This document shows, one piece after another, positions 53,506-62,496 of a DNA stretch of 64,000 bases. The stretch is taken from contig JAIBBC010000001.1 of NCBI GenBank assembly GCA_019694875.1, positions 1,178,001 to 1,242,000 on the forward strand. Direction: 5' to 3'. The DNA comes from Cyclobacteriaceae bacterium (GTDB lineage: Bacteria; Bacteroidota; Bacteroidia; Cytophagales; Cyclobacteriaceae). The notes below the pieces were generated by a model. That model had not been told where the DNA came from. It saw only the letters and a list, made by a program, of their open reading frames with translations, and did not search any database. The translations under genes were made by a program, and so were the position numbers. Positions within the stretch are counted from its first letter, which is position 1; each line of letters starts with the position of its first letter.

Positions 53506-54444
53506 ATGAGGTTAGGGGTAAAACTTTTTGCTTTTGTACTTATGGCTGGCTCGGCACATGCGCAATACATTCCCAAGTTCGACCTGCAGGGCCATCGCGG
53601 TGAACGCGGCCTGATGCCCGAAAACACCATTCCGGCCTTCCTGGAGGCTCTTAATTACGGAGTTACAACCGTTGAGCTTGACGTAGTCATAACCAGCGAT
53701 GGCGAAGTGCTTGTTTCACATGAGCCCTATATGTCGCACGAGATTTGTCTCAAGCCGAATGGAGAACCCGTAACAAAAGATGAAGAGCTGAAGTACAACA
53801 TTTACAAGATGTCGTATGCTGAAACACAAAAGTTCGACTGCGGACTAAAGGTTCATCCGCGCTTTCCGGAGCAGAAAAAATTCAAGATCACCAAGCCCTC
53901 GCTGCGAAACGTGATCGCGGCAGTCGAGGATCATATCAAAAGTTATACGCTTTACGAAGTTGATTACAATATTGAAATCAAATCGGTGCAAGGCGAGGAA
54001 GGAAAATTTCAGCCTTCGGTAGAGGAGTTCAGCGAAAAGGTTTTCGAAGTAATCAATCAATATCTTCCGTGGGAACGCATCGTGATTCAGTCGTTCGATT
54101 TCAGGGTACTGCAATACTGGCATAAAAAATATCCAAAGGTTCGGCTGGCTGCGCTGGTGGAAAACAAGAAGTCGGTTGAAATGAACTTGCGCGAACTCGG
54201 ATTCAATCCATCGATCTACAGCCCCGAGTTTATACTGATAAAATCACAAGCCACGGTAGCAAGTTTGAAGAAGAAAAAAATCCGTGTTATTCCCTGGACG
54301 GTTAACGATCCTGAACAAATGAAGCGGATGCGAGCCTGGGGTGTGGATGGGATTATTACGGATTATCCCGACCGTGCTGCAGCGTTGGGCATGGGCATCA
54401 AGCGTACTACGCCCCTTCCTCCGGGAGCTTTACCGAAATTATAG
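53506..54444 (+). CDS. glycerophosphodiester phosphodiesterase
   Basis: A 312-residue exported protein (signal MRLGVKLFAFVLMAGSAHAQ) with a GDPD TIM barrel. GHRGERGLMPENT holds catalytic His30, and metal ligands follow in VELDVVITSDGEVLVSHE with the second catalytic His. The C-terminal VNDPEQMKRMRAWGVDGIITDYPD is typical. It cleaves glycerophosphodiesters to glycerol-3-phosphate and an alcohol. It faces a CDP-glycerol-type transferase gene 4 bp away, so a role in turnover of phosphoglycerol or choline groups on the surface glycan is possible (inference). Confidence 0.94.
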   Translation: MRLGVKLFAFVLMAGSAHAQYIPKFDLQGHRGERGLMPENTIPAFLEALNYGVTTVELDVVITSDGEVLVSHEPYMSHEICLKPNGEPVTKDEELKYNIYKMSYAETQKFDCGLKVHPRFPEQKKFKITKPSLRNVIAAVEDHIKSYTLYEVDYNIEIKSVQGEEGKFQPSVEEFSEKVFEVINQYLPWERIVIQSFDFRVLQYWHKKYPKVRLAALVENKKSVEMNLRELGFNPSIYSPEFILIKSQATVASLKKKKIRVIPWTVNDPEQMKRMRAWGVDGIITDYPDRAAALGMGIKRTTPLPPGALPKL

Positions 54445-54448
54445 AAAC

Positions 54449-55495
54449 TCAGTCGGGCTTGCTGCCAAACATTTTGTTGATCTTGTACCTGCGGTAAAGA
54501 TTGAGTTTTCGCTTTTCAGGCACACCGAATCTTTCAATGTACTGCTGCGTTGCCTCAATCATCCGCTCTGACGATTTTCCGTCTGTGTATGGATGATACA
54601 TTCGGATAGTATTCAGTCGGGCATTTCTAAATTCGTCATGAGTCAATTCGTGCCTAACCGCATCGGTCAAGCCTTCCGCTGCGGGAATATCGCGCCAGTT
54701 GATTGTCTCCGCTGTAGAGCGTATCGTGACAACAGGCTTGTTCAGTAAAATAAATTCATAAACAACTGACGATGTATCGCTGATCATCATATCGGCCATG
54801 ATCAGGTATTTGAGAATATTCCGGTCTTCAACAACCGAAACATTGTCAACCTGCTTCGCAGCAGTTTTATACTCGTTCACAACCTGCGTATCCATCAGGT
54901 CGTGAAATTTGATCATCACATAAATATCATCCTGCGAGGCGAGATGGAAAATTTCTTTTTGCGCAGTTACCGCTGAAGTAAGAGAAGGTGAAAATGTTGG
55001 TGCATAAAGAATCAGTTTTTCCCTGCCGCTTTCGCTGAGCAGGCGGTCGCGCTCCTGCCGGTACGCTTCATGATTCTGATAGAGCGGGTCAAGCTTGCTC
55101 CAGCCTGTTTCCATTACGGTAAAATCACGATGTTTTTTAGCAAGCTGCTCAAAGCGCTCGGTAAAGTAAGGACCCTGTGTGAGGTATAAGTCGAAATAAT
55201 TGCGGATTCTGAAATGACCTTGCTTTTCTCCGGCCAGGCCGTGAAAAATCTGAACCTTAACACCTCGTAAATAATGAGGGACTTCGTTACCGGGAACAAA
55301 GATTGCATCACTTTTAAAACCATAAACATCCTTCATAGAATCCGTCACGGTAAACGTTCCAGCGAACGGAAATTGAGAAGCGATTTTTTCAGGTATGTAC
55401 CACAATACAGTGTGCTGCAATCGAACCAATGCATCATGCAAAGGTTTCATAATGCCAAAAGCGTAGGGGTTAGCGCAAAACAGAACAACCCGCAT
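54449..55495 (-). CDS. CDP-glycerol glycerophosphotransferase-like protein
   Basis: A 348-residue GT-B-type transferase of the Glyphos_transf (PF04464) family, with HGLAGEK near residue 85, YAPTFS at about 170, a KFHDLMD motif and DTSSVVYEFILLNKPVV in the donor half. Family members move glycerol phosphate (or ribitol phosphate) from CDP-linked donors. It is the last gene of the minus-strand glycan locus, 7 bp after a LicC-like cytidylyltransferase gene. Such an enzyme in a Gram-negative cell suggests phosphoglycerol or related decoration; the exact substrate is not shown by sequence. Confidence 0.85.
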   Translation of the reverse strand: MRVVLFCANPYAFGIMKPLHDALVRLQHTVLWYIPEKIASQFPFAGTFTVTDSMKDVYGFKSDAIFVPGNEVPHYLRGVKVQIFHGLAGEKQGHFRIRNYFDLYLTQGPYFTERFEQLAKKHRDFTVMETGWSKLDPLYQNHEAYRQERDRLLSESGREKLILYAPTFSPSLTSAVTAQKEIFHLASQDDIYVMIKFHDLMDTQVVNEYKTAAKQVDNVSVVEDRNILKYLIMADMMISDTSSVVYEFILLNKPVVTIRSTAETINWRDIPAAEGLTDAVRHELTHDEFRNARLNTIRMYHPYTDGKSSERMIEATQQYIERFGVPEKRKLNLYRRYKINKMFGSKPD

Positions 55496-55502
55496 GGAAG
55501 GA

Positions 55503-56186
55503 TCAGAATAGTTTATTGGCGTTGTCGAGGTCTTCCTTGAAGTCGATCTCCATGCAACGGAATTTCGAAATGTCGATAGCAGAAACTTTCATCGCATCTT
55601 TTTCAATGGCCATTTCAATGCCGCGCTCAAAATAGTCGTTATCAGCACAATCCTCGAGGCGTGCGATCAACGTGTTGATGTCCTTGCTGCTGATGAAGTT
55701 TATACCAACAGCTTCACCGGCACCGTTTTTTACCTTTTTCGAAAGTTCGTTGATATAGCCCTGACTGTCGAGGGTATATTTTACTTCTTCATCACCCACT
55801 TTCTGTGTGTTCACGCAAACAAAAGATTTATTTGCAACAATCGTGGGCATAAGTTCTTTGATGATGTCCGAATCAAATACAACATCTCCGTTCAGCCATA
55901 AAACCGGTTCGCGATGATTTTTCTTCAGCGCTTTAAGCAGGCTTTTTGACGTGTTGGTTTGATCGAACAGCTGGTTGTAGATGTACGTGATGTCAGGAAA
56001 GCTTTCCATGATCAGGTCTTTTTTAAAACCCACCACAATGTTGATGTTATCGATGTCAAAGTGACGGGTAAGATTGTCGATCTGCTGCTGCATAATCGTT
56101 CTGCCATCCTTTAACGCAGTCAGCGGTTTGGGTAACGGATTACCGAGTCGTGAACCTATGCCCGCTGCCAGAATAACAATCTTCAT
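55503..56186 (-). CDS. LicC-like cytidylyltransferase (1)
   Basis: A 227-residue nucleotidyltransferase with the N-terminal AAGIGSRLG-xxPKP signature and catalytic GDVVFD. Late motifs such as MEIDFKEDLDNANKLF match the phosphocholine cytidylyltransferase (LicC) type, which makes CDP-choline from phosphocholine and CTP. It could instead activate another alcohol phosphate for the downstream CDP-glycerol-type transferase. 2 bp after the glycosyltransferase gene. A second, distinct family member is at 57790-58548. Confidence 0.82.
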   Translation of the reverse strand: MKIVILAAGIGSRLGNPLPKPLTALKDGRTIMQQQIDNLTRHFDIDNINIVVGFKKDLIMESFPDITYIYNQLFDQTNTSKSLLKALKKNHREPVLWLNGDVVFDSDIIKELMPTIVANKSFVCVNTQKVGDEEVKYTLDSQGYINELSKKVKNGAGEAVGINFISSKDINTLIARLEDCADNDYFERGIEMAIEKDAMKVSAIDISKFRCMEIDFKEDLDNANKLF

Positions 56187-56188
56187 AC

Positions 56189-57184
56189 TTATACCTTTTT
56201 CAAATACTCTTTACCAAGAAATATCTTTTCCTCAATGCACTGCAGGTTATTCAGCCCGCCCGAAAAAACGGTAATTCCTTTTTTGAATCGGATCGATTTA
56301 AGCAAATCGAGCATCTCTAATGGAAACCTTCTCGGAATTTCCGTAAAGGTAGGAAGGATTTTGCCATGATAGTCTGTTTTCTCGCGTGGGTGACATTTAA
56401 CATACACGCTCAAGCCCTGAGCATATTGCTGAAGCAGGATATTGTACATTGTAATTTTTTCCTGCTCGGTTAAAAAACCGTCTTCCGAAAGAGGCTGTGT
56501 AATCAGCAGCGCATTATTGTCGCCATGAACTTCAATCGCCTGACCATTCATAAAGATGCTTAGAATCTTTTCCTGGTCTGTAGCGCTCAACGCTTCCTGC
56601 ATGTTCTGAAGTTCAAGCGTTCTGCCTTTAAACCTGACGCGTTCGTGCAGCCGGTGAACGTGTTGCACTTCTATTTCTTTTATTTCCGGATCAAGGCCTT
56701 CACCCATCACGGTTTTTAAAATATGCCTGCGCTTGAATGCCTGAAATCGTCCTACCCGCGGTAAATAGTTATGTTCGCCATCCTCCAGCATTCTGAAAAA
56801 ATTGTTTCTGTATTTGGTGATGAAGTAGGAGGAGGAAAGACCAAGATTATAAAAGAGGTTTATCTCCGCATGGCGGATAAATTCATTGTATTGTGCGATT
56901 GCAGAATTTTGCTCTACATATTCAATCGCAAGGCGGTTTCGACTAATAACTTTTTTAATGAATCCGGTTTCATCTTTGATTCTGCGTTTCAGCTTCACGA
57001 AAGGCACTTCAATCACAAAGTCGAAGTAGCCGCTTGCGCGCAGTGCCGGAACAATTTCACTTAAACCGGGCGTGTGATCATTAAGGATGAGCAGGTTTTT
57101 GGAATCGCGATCGGCCCTGAAAATGCTCTTCAGGATGCTGATGTAAACATGAAAGTATGTGCCGCCAACGTAAACCTGATTCAT
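56189..57184 (-). CDS. glycosyltransferase family 52-like (sialyltransferase-like)
   Basis: A 331-residue protein resembling GT52 (bacterial alpha-2,3-sialyltransferase/Lst type): FRMLEDGEHNY at about 131-141, TQPLSEDGFLTEQEK at about 229-243 and VKCHPREKTDY at about 261-271 match conserved blocks. It would move an activated sugar, probably the CMP-nonulosonate made by the adjacent neuB/neuA products, to a surface glycan. Donor identity is inferred from context. Confidence 0.78.
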   Translation of the reverse strand: MNQVYVGGTYFHVYISILKSIFRADRDSKNLLILNDHTPGLSEIVPALRASGYFDFVIEVPFVKLKRRIKDETGFIKKVISRNRLAIEYVEQNSAIAQYNEFIRHAEINLFYNLGLSSSYFITKYRNNFFRMLEDGEHNYLPRVGRFQAFKRRHILKTVMGEGLDPEIKEIEVQHVHRLHERVRFKGRTLELQNMQEALSATDQEKILSIFMNGQAIEVHGDNNALLITQPLSEDGFLTEQEKITMYNILLQQYAQGLSVYVKCHPREKTDYHGKILPTFTEIPRRFPLEMLDLLKSIRFKKGITVFSGGLNNLQCIEEKIFLGKEYLKKV

Positions 57185-57315
57185 AGTTTCTTAACAACGG
57201 TAAAAATAAAACAATTTTCAAGGAGTGTTTATCGGGCGATGAGCATAAAGCCGTTTAACCGACATCGCTTGTTTAAGTTCTTTATCGAACGCATATTGAA
57301 CGATAAACCAGGCGT

Positions 57316-57789
57316 ATGGCACTTGTATACCAGACAAAAAACTTCATTGTTGATTCAGTCGATAAGCCAATGATCAGCCGGATGGATGGCGGACATTTGA
57401 TTATTAATCCTGTCGTGCGCGTCTCCGACCGGACTAAGCTCGCGCCTGCGCTCGCGATCGAATTCATTCGCTTGAGTATGATTGTAGGCAAAGCCATGGA
57501 AACCGCGCTCAATAAACAGGGGATTGATGTCGGCCGGATTAACTACCAGGATAATGGAAACTGGGCTGTGTTCAGTCCTCAAGGCCCGCACTTCCATTTG
57601 CATTTGTATGGTCGCGCCAAGAGCGCAAAAATCCAAAAGTACGGTGAAGCGCCTCACCTTCCGCTGCCAAATACCGGCTTTTATGAAGGCCTTGAACCTT
57701 TGACGGACGCAGACGTACGCGCTATCCGCGAAGAAATTGAAAGACTGGAGGCGTCAGAAAAGTACGCACTCAGCAAATGGCATTTGTAA
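57316..57789 (+). CDS. HIT-like protein with HxHxH motif
   Basis: A 157-residue protein with GPHFHLHLYGR (about 93-103), the histidine triad pattern of HIT-superfamily nucleotide hydrolases, and GGHLIINPVVRV upstream. It is on the opposite strand inside the glycan locus, directly abutting the end of the 57790-58548 gene, so it may be unrelated to glycan synthesis. Confidence 0.75.
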   Translation: MALVYQTKNFIVDSVDKPMISRMDGGHLIINPVVRVSDRTKLAPALAIEFIRLSMIVGKAMETALNKQGIDVGRINYQDNGNWAVFSPQGPHFHLHLYGRAKSAKIQKYGEAPHLPLPNTGFYEGLEPLTDADVRAIREEIERLEASEKYALSKWHL

Positions 57790-58548
57790 TTACTCGATCT
57801 TTTTGATCAGCTGATCAAGCACCTTGTTTCTGCTCAGGTACGTACGAATCAGTTTCAGGTCAGGATGGAAATCCAGTTCGGCCCAATCCGATTCCTTGCA
57901 CATCGAGTAGTGCACTTTAAAACCTTTGTCGATTATATTCTGAATGGCCTGCAGATAAAAGAGGTTGCGGTTTTGAAGGTCACGCACCATCGTGTCAAGC
58001 ATATCAACAAAAATTTTCGGGCCCTTATTGCTGTACTTGATGATCCCGATTGATTCACCGTTAGCTTCCACAGCCGGAATTTTTTTACTCACACGCTGTA
58101 CTTCGCCATTTTTATGAATGACCTTCATATCATCGTCATCATATTCTTTCTTCTCATCGATCACCATGGTGATGTCGTGCGTACTTTTAAGAAGATTGGC
58201 GATTACTTCCGGTGAAAAAATATCGTCACCATTGATGGTAATAAAATCTCCCGTCATGTGATGTCTTGCCATCCAAACCGAAAGCAGGTTGTTCGAAATG
58301 TCGAAGAAGGGATTGAATACGGTAGTGATATTCATATCTTTTTGATACTCCTTCACCTTGGCTTCAATCTGCTCCGCTTTGAAACCGGTGATGATCACAA
58401 TCTCTTTGATCTTATTTTCCGAAAGGCTATAAAGCTGGGTTTCCAGTAGCGTATACCCGTGCCCTACTTCCAGCAGGCTTTTCGGAGTATTCTTTGTTAA
58501 CGGATATAAACGTTCACCTTTACCGGCTGAAATAATAATCGCCTTCAT
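57790..58548 (-). CDS. LicC-like nucleotidyltransferase (2)
   Basis: A 252-residue NTP-transferase with N-terminal SAGKGERLYPLT and a metal-binding TINGDDIFSPEV. Similar to phosphocholine cytidylyltransferase and sugar-1-phosphate nucleotidyltransferases. Its gene starts 5 bp after licD, which favours a CDP-choline or CDP-alcohol role. It is not a close copy of the 55503-56186 protein, so the locus may use two activated groups. Confidence 0.82.
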   Translation of the reverse strand: MKAIIISAGKGERLYPLTKNTPKSLLEVGHGYTLLETQLYSLSENKIKEIVIITGFKAEQIEAKVKEYQKDMNITTVFNPFFDISNNLLSVWMARHHMTGDFITINGDDIFSPEVIANLLKSTHDITMVIDEKKEYDDDDMKVIHKNGEVQRVSKKIPAVEANGESIGIIKYSNKGPKIFVDMLDTMVRDLQNRNLFYLQAIQNIIDKGFKVHYSMCKESDWAELDFHPDLKLIRTYLSRNKVLDQLIKKIE

Positions 58549-58553
58549 ACTGC

Positions 58554-59153
58554 TTACTTCTTGTTTAGAATGCTAAGATCGTCTTTCGTATAATCGTAAT
58601 CCTTGACCGGAGTTCTCCAGTCGCCATAGCGTGATGTCAGGTACTCATCGTATTCTGCAGGAATGCTGTACAACTTTCCCTGGAATTCAATTTTAGTTGT
58701 ATCCTGATAATATTTTTTTAGTGTCGATTTCAAAACCCGCTTCTTGTCGGAAACCATCCAGAACACTTTCTCGTCAATCGTGTCCTTGATGAAAATGTCC
58801 ATCAAGCCAAAATCCTTGACAACAAAAAACTTGCGGGTCTGAACAATCAATAACCGCGGACTGCCTTTTTTAAAATGCGGAGTATCTTCTTTGTGATAGC
58901 GAATCCGCGTGCGGTATCCCTTTAACCATAACCTCCAGCGCGCAGCGATCAGCTTATCGGCATGCTCGCGGGTGGTGGTAATGTCCATGTCCGTATCCCA
59001 CGGCAACAGTCGCTTTTCGCGAACAATCCCCAACAGCGTTCCGCCCTCCAGCACATAGGGAATTTCCTGCGAATCGAGCACGTCAATCACATCGCGCAGC
59101 ATTTTTTCGGCAATGGTAACGTACTTACCGGTTAGTAATTTGGTGCCTCCCAT
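58554..59153 (-). CDS. LicD-family phosphotransferase
   Basis: A 199-residue protein. The N-terminal LEGGTLLGIVREKRLLPWDTDMDI contains the nucleotidyltransferase-fold GG-x9-WDxD metal motif (about 36-59) typical of LicD/fukutin-like enzymes, which move phosphocholine or related phospho-groups onto glycans. Preceded (43 bp) by neuB and followed (5 bp) by a LicC-like gene. Confidence 0.87.
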   Translation of the reverse strand: MGGTKLLTGKYVTIAEKMLRDVIDVLDSQEIPYVLEGGTLLGIVREKRLLPWDTDMDITTTREHADKLIAARWRLWLKGYRTRIRYHKEDTPHFKKGSPRLLIVQTRKFFVVKDFGLMDIFIKDTIDEKVFWMVSDKKRVLKSTLKKYYQDTTKIEFQGKLYSIPAEYDEYLTSRYGDWRTPVKDYDYTKDDLSILNKK

Positions 59154-59196
59154 GGTTTAGGTAATCGGGGTATTTGCAAAGGTGATAAAAAGCGGA

Positions 59197-60075
59197 TTAG
59201 TTTTTCGCAGCAGTTTTACGAAACTTCAGTTTTTCACGCTGTACGGCTTCAATGTCAAGGATGTCTTTTTCCTTATGACGAAGCGCTTTGTTCACCGCTT
59301 TCAAGTCACGGCACAACCTGCGCATTCCGTCCGGCTCAAGCGAAGCCGAGTGATCGGTCCCCTTCCAGGTACGGTCAAGTGTAAAGTGACGTTCGATGTA
59401 AACAGCACCGAGTGTGTAGGCAGCGATGTCAACCGAGATGCCCAGGTGGTGGCCCGAGAATCCAATCTCTTTCACATCATGACCAAAAGAATCTTTCATG
59501 GTGTTAATATCCAGCAAACAGATGTCTTCAAAAGGAACCGGGTAACCGGAAGTGCACTGGTACAACACCACATCTTTATGCCGGCCGTGCTTCTTGAAAA
59601 AAGCAACCAGATCGGTGGCTTCCTGCTTGGTAGTCATACCGGTTGAAACGTGAATCTCGCCTTTGTAATTTTTGCAAAGCCATTCCAGCATTTCGTAGTG
59701 ATTGTTACAGGCAGATGGAATTTTCAAAAATCGTGGATTGATAGAAGCAATCTCCTTGGCGGATGTCAGATCCCAAACCGATGTGGAATATTCAATACCA
59801 ACTTCTTCACAGATCTTTTTCAGTTTGGCGTGCTGATCAACATCAAACTCCAGGAACTCGCGGTGCGCACCGTAGGTCTCGCCATACGAGTGCATCGGAT
59901 TGGGGTGCGGAGCGTTGTATTGAGCTTCCGTGAGCAACTCACGGTTATTCCGTTTTTGGAATTTTGCCACATCTGCGTGACAGAACTCTTTCGCGGTTTT
60001 AATCAGCTCGACAGCAATGTCAAAGTCACCTTTATGATTACAGCCAATTTCAGCAATTACTACTGCTTCTTTCAT
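59197..60075 (-). CDS. NeuB-like N-acylneuraminate synthase without SAF domain
   Basis: A 292-residue enzyme with a NeuB TIM barrel: AEIGCNHKGDFDIAVELIKTAKEF, ADVAKFQKRN, KIPSACNNHYEMLEW, STGMTTKQE and GFSGHHLG(IS)VDIAAYTLGAVYIERHFTLDRTWKGTDHSASLEPD. It should condense PEP with a mannosamine-type sugar to a nonulosonic acid. It ends shortly after the barrel (…EAVQREKLKFRKTAAKN), whereas canonical NeuB is about 340-350 residues with a C-terminal SAF (antifreeze-like) domain. Overlaps neuA by 4 bases. Confidence 0.92.
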   Translation of the reverse strand: MKEAVVIAEIGCNHKGDFDIAVELIKTAKEFCHADVAKFQKRNNRELLTEAQYNAPHPNPMHSYGETYGAHREFLEFDVDQHAKLKKICEEVGIEYSTSVWDLTSAKEIASINPRFLKIPSACNNHYEMLEWLCKNYKGEIHVSTGMTTKQEATDLVAFFKKHGRHKDVVLYQCTSGYPVPFEDICLLDINTMKDSFGHDVKEIGFSGHHLGISVDIAAYTLGAVYIERHFTLDRTWKGTDHSASLEPDGMRRLCRDLKAVNKALRHKEKDILDIEAVQREKLKFRKTAAKN

Positions 60076-61229
60076 ATAATTCGTTTGTTCCAGTTAATAA
60101 TAAATTCAATTGCCTCGCGTGCTGCACCTTCTCCGCCCTTTCTTTTCAGAACGTGATCTGCCTGAGCCTTCACCGCAACCACCGCGTTGTCCGGGCAGAT
60201 ACCAAGGCCTGTGGCACACAGTCCCGCAAGGTCATTAATATCGTCTCCCACATAGGCGATTTCGTTTTTGGAAACGCCAAGAGTCGAACACAAATGTGTT
60301 AACAATGCGTATTTATCTTTTACCCCCAGGTGAAAGTTCTCGACTTTCAGTTTTTTCATTCGCTGCGCAACAATTTCCGATTGCTCGGATGTAATCACAA
60401 TCGGGGTAACTCCGTGCTCACGTAATAACTCAAAGCCCATTCCGTCCACAAAGCTGAACGACTTCGAACCTTCACCGGAAGAGGTGTACGCAACGGTTGC
60501 GTCCGTCAGCACACCGTCTACATCAAACACCATAAACCTGATGCGTGCCGGTTTTTTGTTCTCTTTTAATCGGTTTACGATCAGCGATTCGATAATGGTG
60601 AAATCGGCAAGTGAGTCAATCTCCACCAGCGTATCTTCTTCCATTTCCAGCACTCCGATTTTTCCTCCCAGCCGGTTGCCACCGCTCTTGAAAATTTCTT
60701 TTTTGGCGGTATACACTGCACCGTTCTCAATAAACGTTCCCGCAAAATCCTGACGTCTCGGGCGCTTCATGTAATCGTAGTTAACGCTTTTGCCTTCTTT
60801 CGTCCAGATGAAACGATGTGTTTTCACAACCGATAAAACCGAATCGTAACCGGATTCAATCATCCGGATAGACTCATTAATATCGGCTTTGGTTGTGAGC
60901 GGAGATGTTGCCTGCAGAAGCGTAATCGAGTCGAACTTGTATTGAAGCGATTCGGCCAGTTCTTTCATAGCCATTTCGGTGCTTGCTGTATCGCTGGCAC
61001 TTTCAGCACTTCTTTTTACAGCCTTAACCTTGCCGGTCCAGCCATAATTAGCGGCCACATACTCTTCAATCCATGTGTCGTCTGTAAAAACATATACCGT
61101 GTCGAGATCGCTGAAAATTGCTTCAGCCAAAACCCATGTAAAAAGTGGCCTTCCAAGCAGTTTTTTGCGGTTTTTTTGAGGAATACCCTTCGATCCAGCC
61201 CGTAAAGGAATTATGCCGATTTTATGCAT
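60072..61229 (-). CDS. neuA: CMP-nonulosonate synthetase fused to HAD phosphatase (NeuA-KdsC-type)
   Basis: A 385-residue bifunctional protein. N-terminal cytidylyltransferase (about 1-225): IIPLRAGSKGIPQKNRKKLLGRPL, LLQATSPLTTKADI, then VEIDSLADF. C-terminal HAD phosphatase of the KdsC type (about 228-385): FDVDGVLTDA with nucleophile Asp, TSEQSEI motif II and YVGDDINDL with the acidic pair. It would activate the nonulosonic acid with CTP and dephosphorylate a 9-phosphate (or 8-phosphate) intermediate, two linked steps. First gene of the locus on the minus strand. Confidence 0.93.
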   Translation of the reverse strand: MHKIGIIPLRAGSKGIPQKNRKKLLGRPLFTWVLAEAIFSDLDTVYVFTDDTWIEEYVAANYGWTGKVKAVKRSAESASDTASTEMAMKELAESLQYKFDSITLLQATSPLTTKADINESIRMIESGYDSVLSVVKTHRFIWTKEGKSVNYDYMKRPRRQDFAGTFIENGAVYTAKKEIFKSGGNRLGGKIGVLEMEEDTLVEIDSLADFTIIESLIVNRLKENKKPARIRFMVFDVDGVLTDATVAYTSSGEGSKSFSFVDGMGFELLREHGVTPIVITSEQSEIVAQRMKKLKVENFHLGVKDKYALLTHLCSTLGVSKNEIAYVGDDINDLAGLCATGLGICPDNAVVAVKAQADHVLKRKGGEGAAREAIEFIINWNKRII

Positions 61230-61393
61230 GCAGGGTAACTGTAAAAATACGTTCCGGTGGATTTATCAGACTTCAGCGCAAAGATAGCTAATTCTTCGGC
61301 ACCCAAATTCCTGTTGCGCGTCCACAGACATCGGCACCATATGCGAATACGTGAACTAATGCTTTTATTTGCAGGATAATACGAACCCGCTTC

Positions 61394-62395
61394 ATGAATT
61401 TGAAAAAGTATGACGTTTATGGCATCGGAAATGCCATCGTGGATATTGTTACGGAAGTTGAACATGACTTCTTTGAGAAAAATGAAATAGAAAAAGGCGT
61501 GATGACGCTGGTCGATGAAAAACGTCAGCATCATCTGATGAAGGCCATCGATATGAAGCGCAGTCGTATGTCGGGAGGGGGTTCAGCCGGCAACACCGTT
61601 GTAGCGGTCAATCAGTTTGGCGGAAAGAGTTTCTACTCATGCCTTGTCAGTAACGATGAGCTCGGCAAATTCTTTCTCGAAGATTTAAAGCGTAATGGTG
61701 TAGAAACGAATCTTAAATATGAGCAGTGTCCGGATGGCATCACCGGAAAATGCCTGGTAATGACAAGTCCTGATGCGGAACGAACCATGAACACATTTTT
61801 AGGAGTGAGTTCATTCCTTTCACCTGAACACCTTGATGAAGACGCGATCAAAAACTCAGCATATGTTTACCTGGAGGGCTATCTCGTAGCCAGTCCGAAG
61901 GGTCTGGAGGCAATCAAGCAGGCAAAGAAGATTGCCGAGAAGAACGGAGTGCACGTTGCGCTTACATTTTCGGATGCAAGCATGGTGAAATACTTCTCGA
62001 AACAAATGGAAGAAATCGTAGGCGCGGGGGTGGATCTGCTTTTCTGTAACGAAGAGGAGGCAATGATTTTCACCGGCACGGATTCAGTGGCGGAAGCACG
62101 CGAAGCGCTGAAAAAAGTAGCGAAGCGTTTTGCCATTACGCTGGGTGCGAACGGCGCGTTGATTTATGATGGCGACACCTTCATTCAGATCGAGCCTTAC
62201 AAAGTAAAAGCGATCGACACGAATGGCGCTGGCGACATGTTTGCGGGTGCTTTTATGTTCGGGATCACGCACGGCCACAGCTATGCCGAGGCCGGAAAGC
62301 TGGCTTCCCTGGCATCTTCGCGGATAGTCTCACAGTTCGGCCCCCGGATGGAGAAAGCGCAGGCAAAAAAGGTTTTAGAGGATTTAATCGCGTAA
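61394..62395 (+). CDS. PfkB-family carbohydrate kinase, adenosine-kinase-like
   Basis: A 333-residue PfkB kinase: GIGNAIVDIVTEVE at the N-terminus, GGSAGNTVVAVNQFGGKSFYSCLVSNDELG near 62-92 and DTNGAGDMFAGAFMFG with catalytic Asp at about 276. Bacteroidota proteins of this type are annotated as adenosine kinases and feed purine salvage, but the exact sugar or nucleoside is not fixed by sequence. The 164-bp gap upstream of it holds no other gene that I can see. Confidence 0.9.
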   Translation: MNLKKYDVYGIGNAIVDIVTEVEHDFFEKNEIEKGVMTLVDEKRQHHLMKAIDMKRSRMSGGGSAGNTVVAVNQFGGKSFYSCLVSNDELGKFFLEDLKRNGVETNLKYEQCPDGITGKCLVMTSPDAERTMNTFLGVSSFLSPEHLDEDAIKNSAYVYLEGYLVASPKGLEAIKQAKKIAEKNGVHVALTFSDASMVKYFSKQMEEIVGAGVDLLFCNEEEAMIFTGTDSVAEAREALKKVAKRFAITLGANGALIYDGDTFIQIEPYKVKAIDTNGAGDMFAGAFMFGITHGHSYAEAGKLASLASSRIVSQFGPRMEKAQAKKVLEDLIA

Positions 62396-62431
62396 AGCGG
62401 CTTAAAATCCTATAAATCAATCCGGTGAATC

Positions 62432-62462
62432 TTGGAAATAAAAAAAATCCTGTTCATTTTTG
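62432..62462 (+). promoter_or_regulatory. candidate rpmH promoter
   Basis: TTG (62432-62434) followed after 20 bases by catttttg (62455-62462), close to the TAnnTTTG -7 consensus, 34 bp before the rpmH ATG. Spacing is acceptable, but the -7 box is not perfect. Confidence 0.45.
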
Positions 62463-62496
62463 CACCCCTTAATTTAAAGGGCAAACGGCAAGTAAT

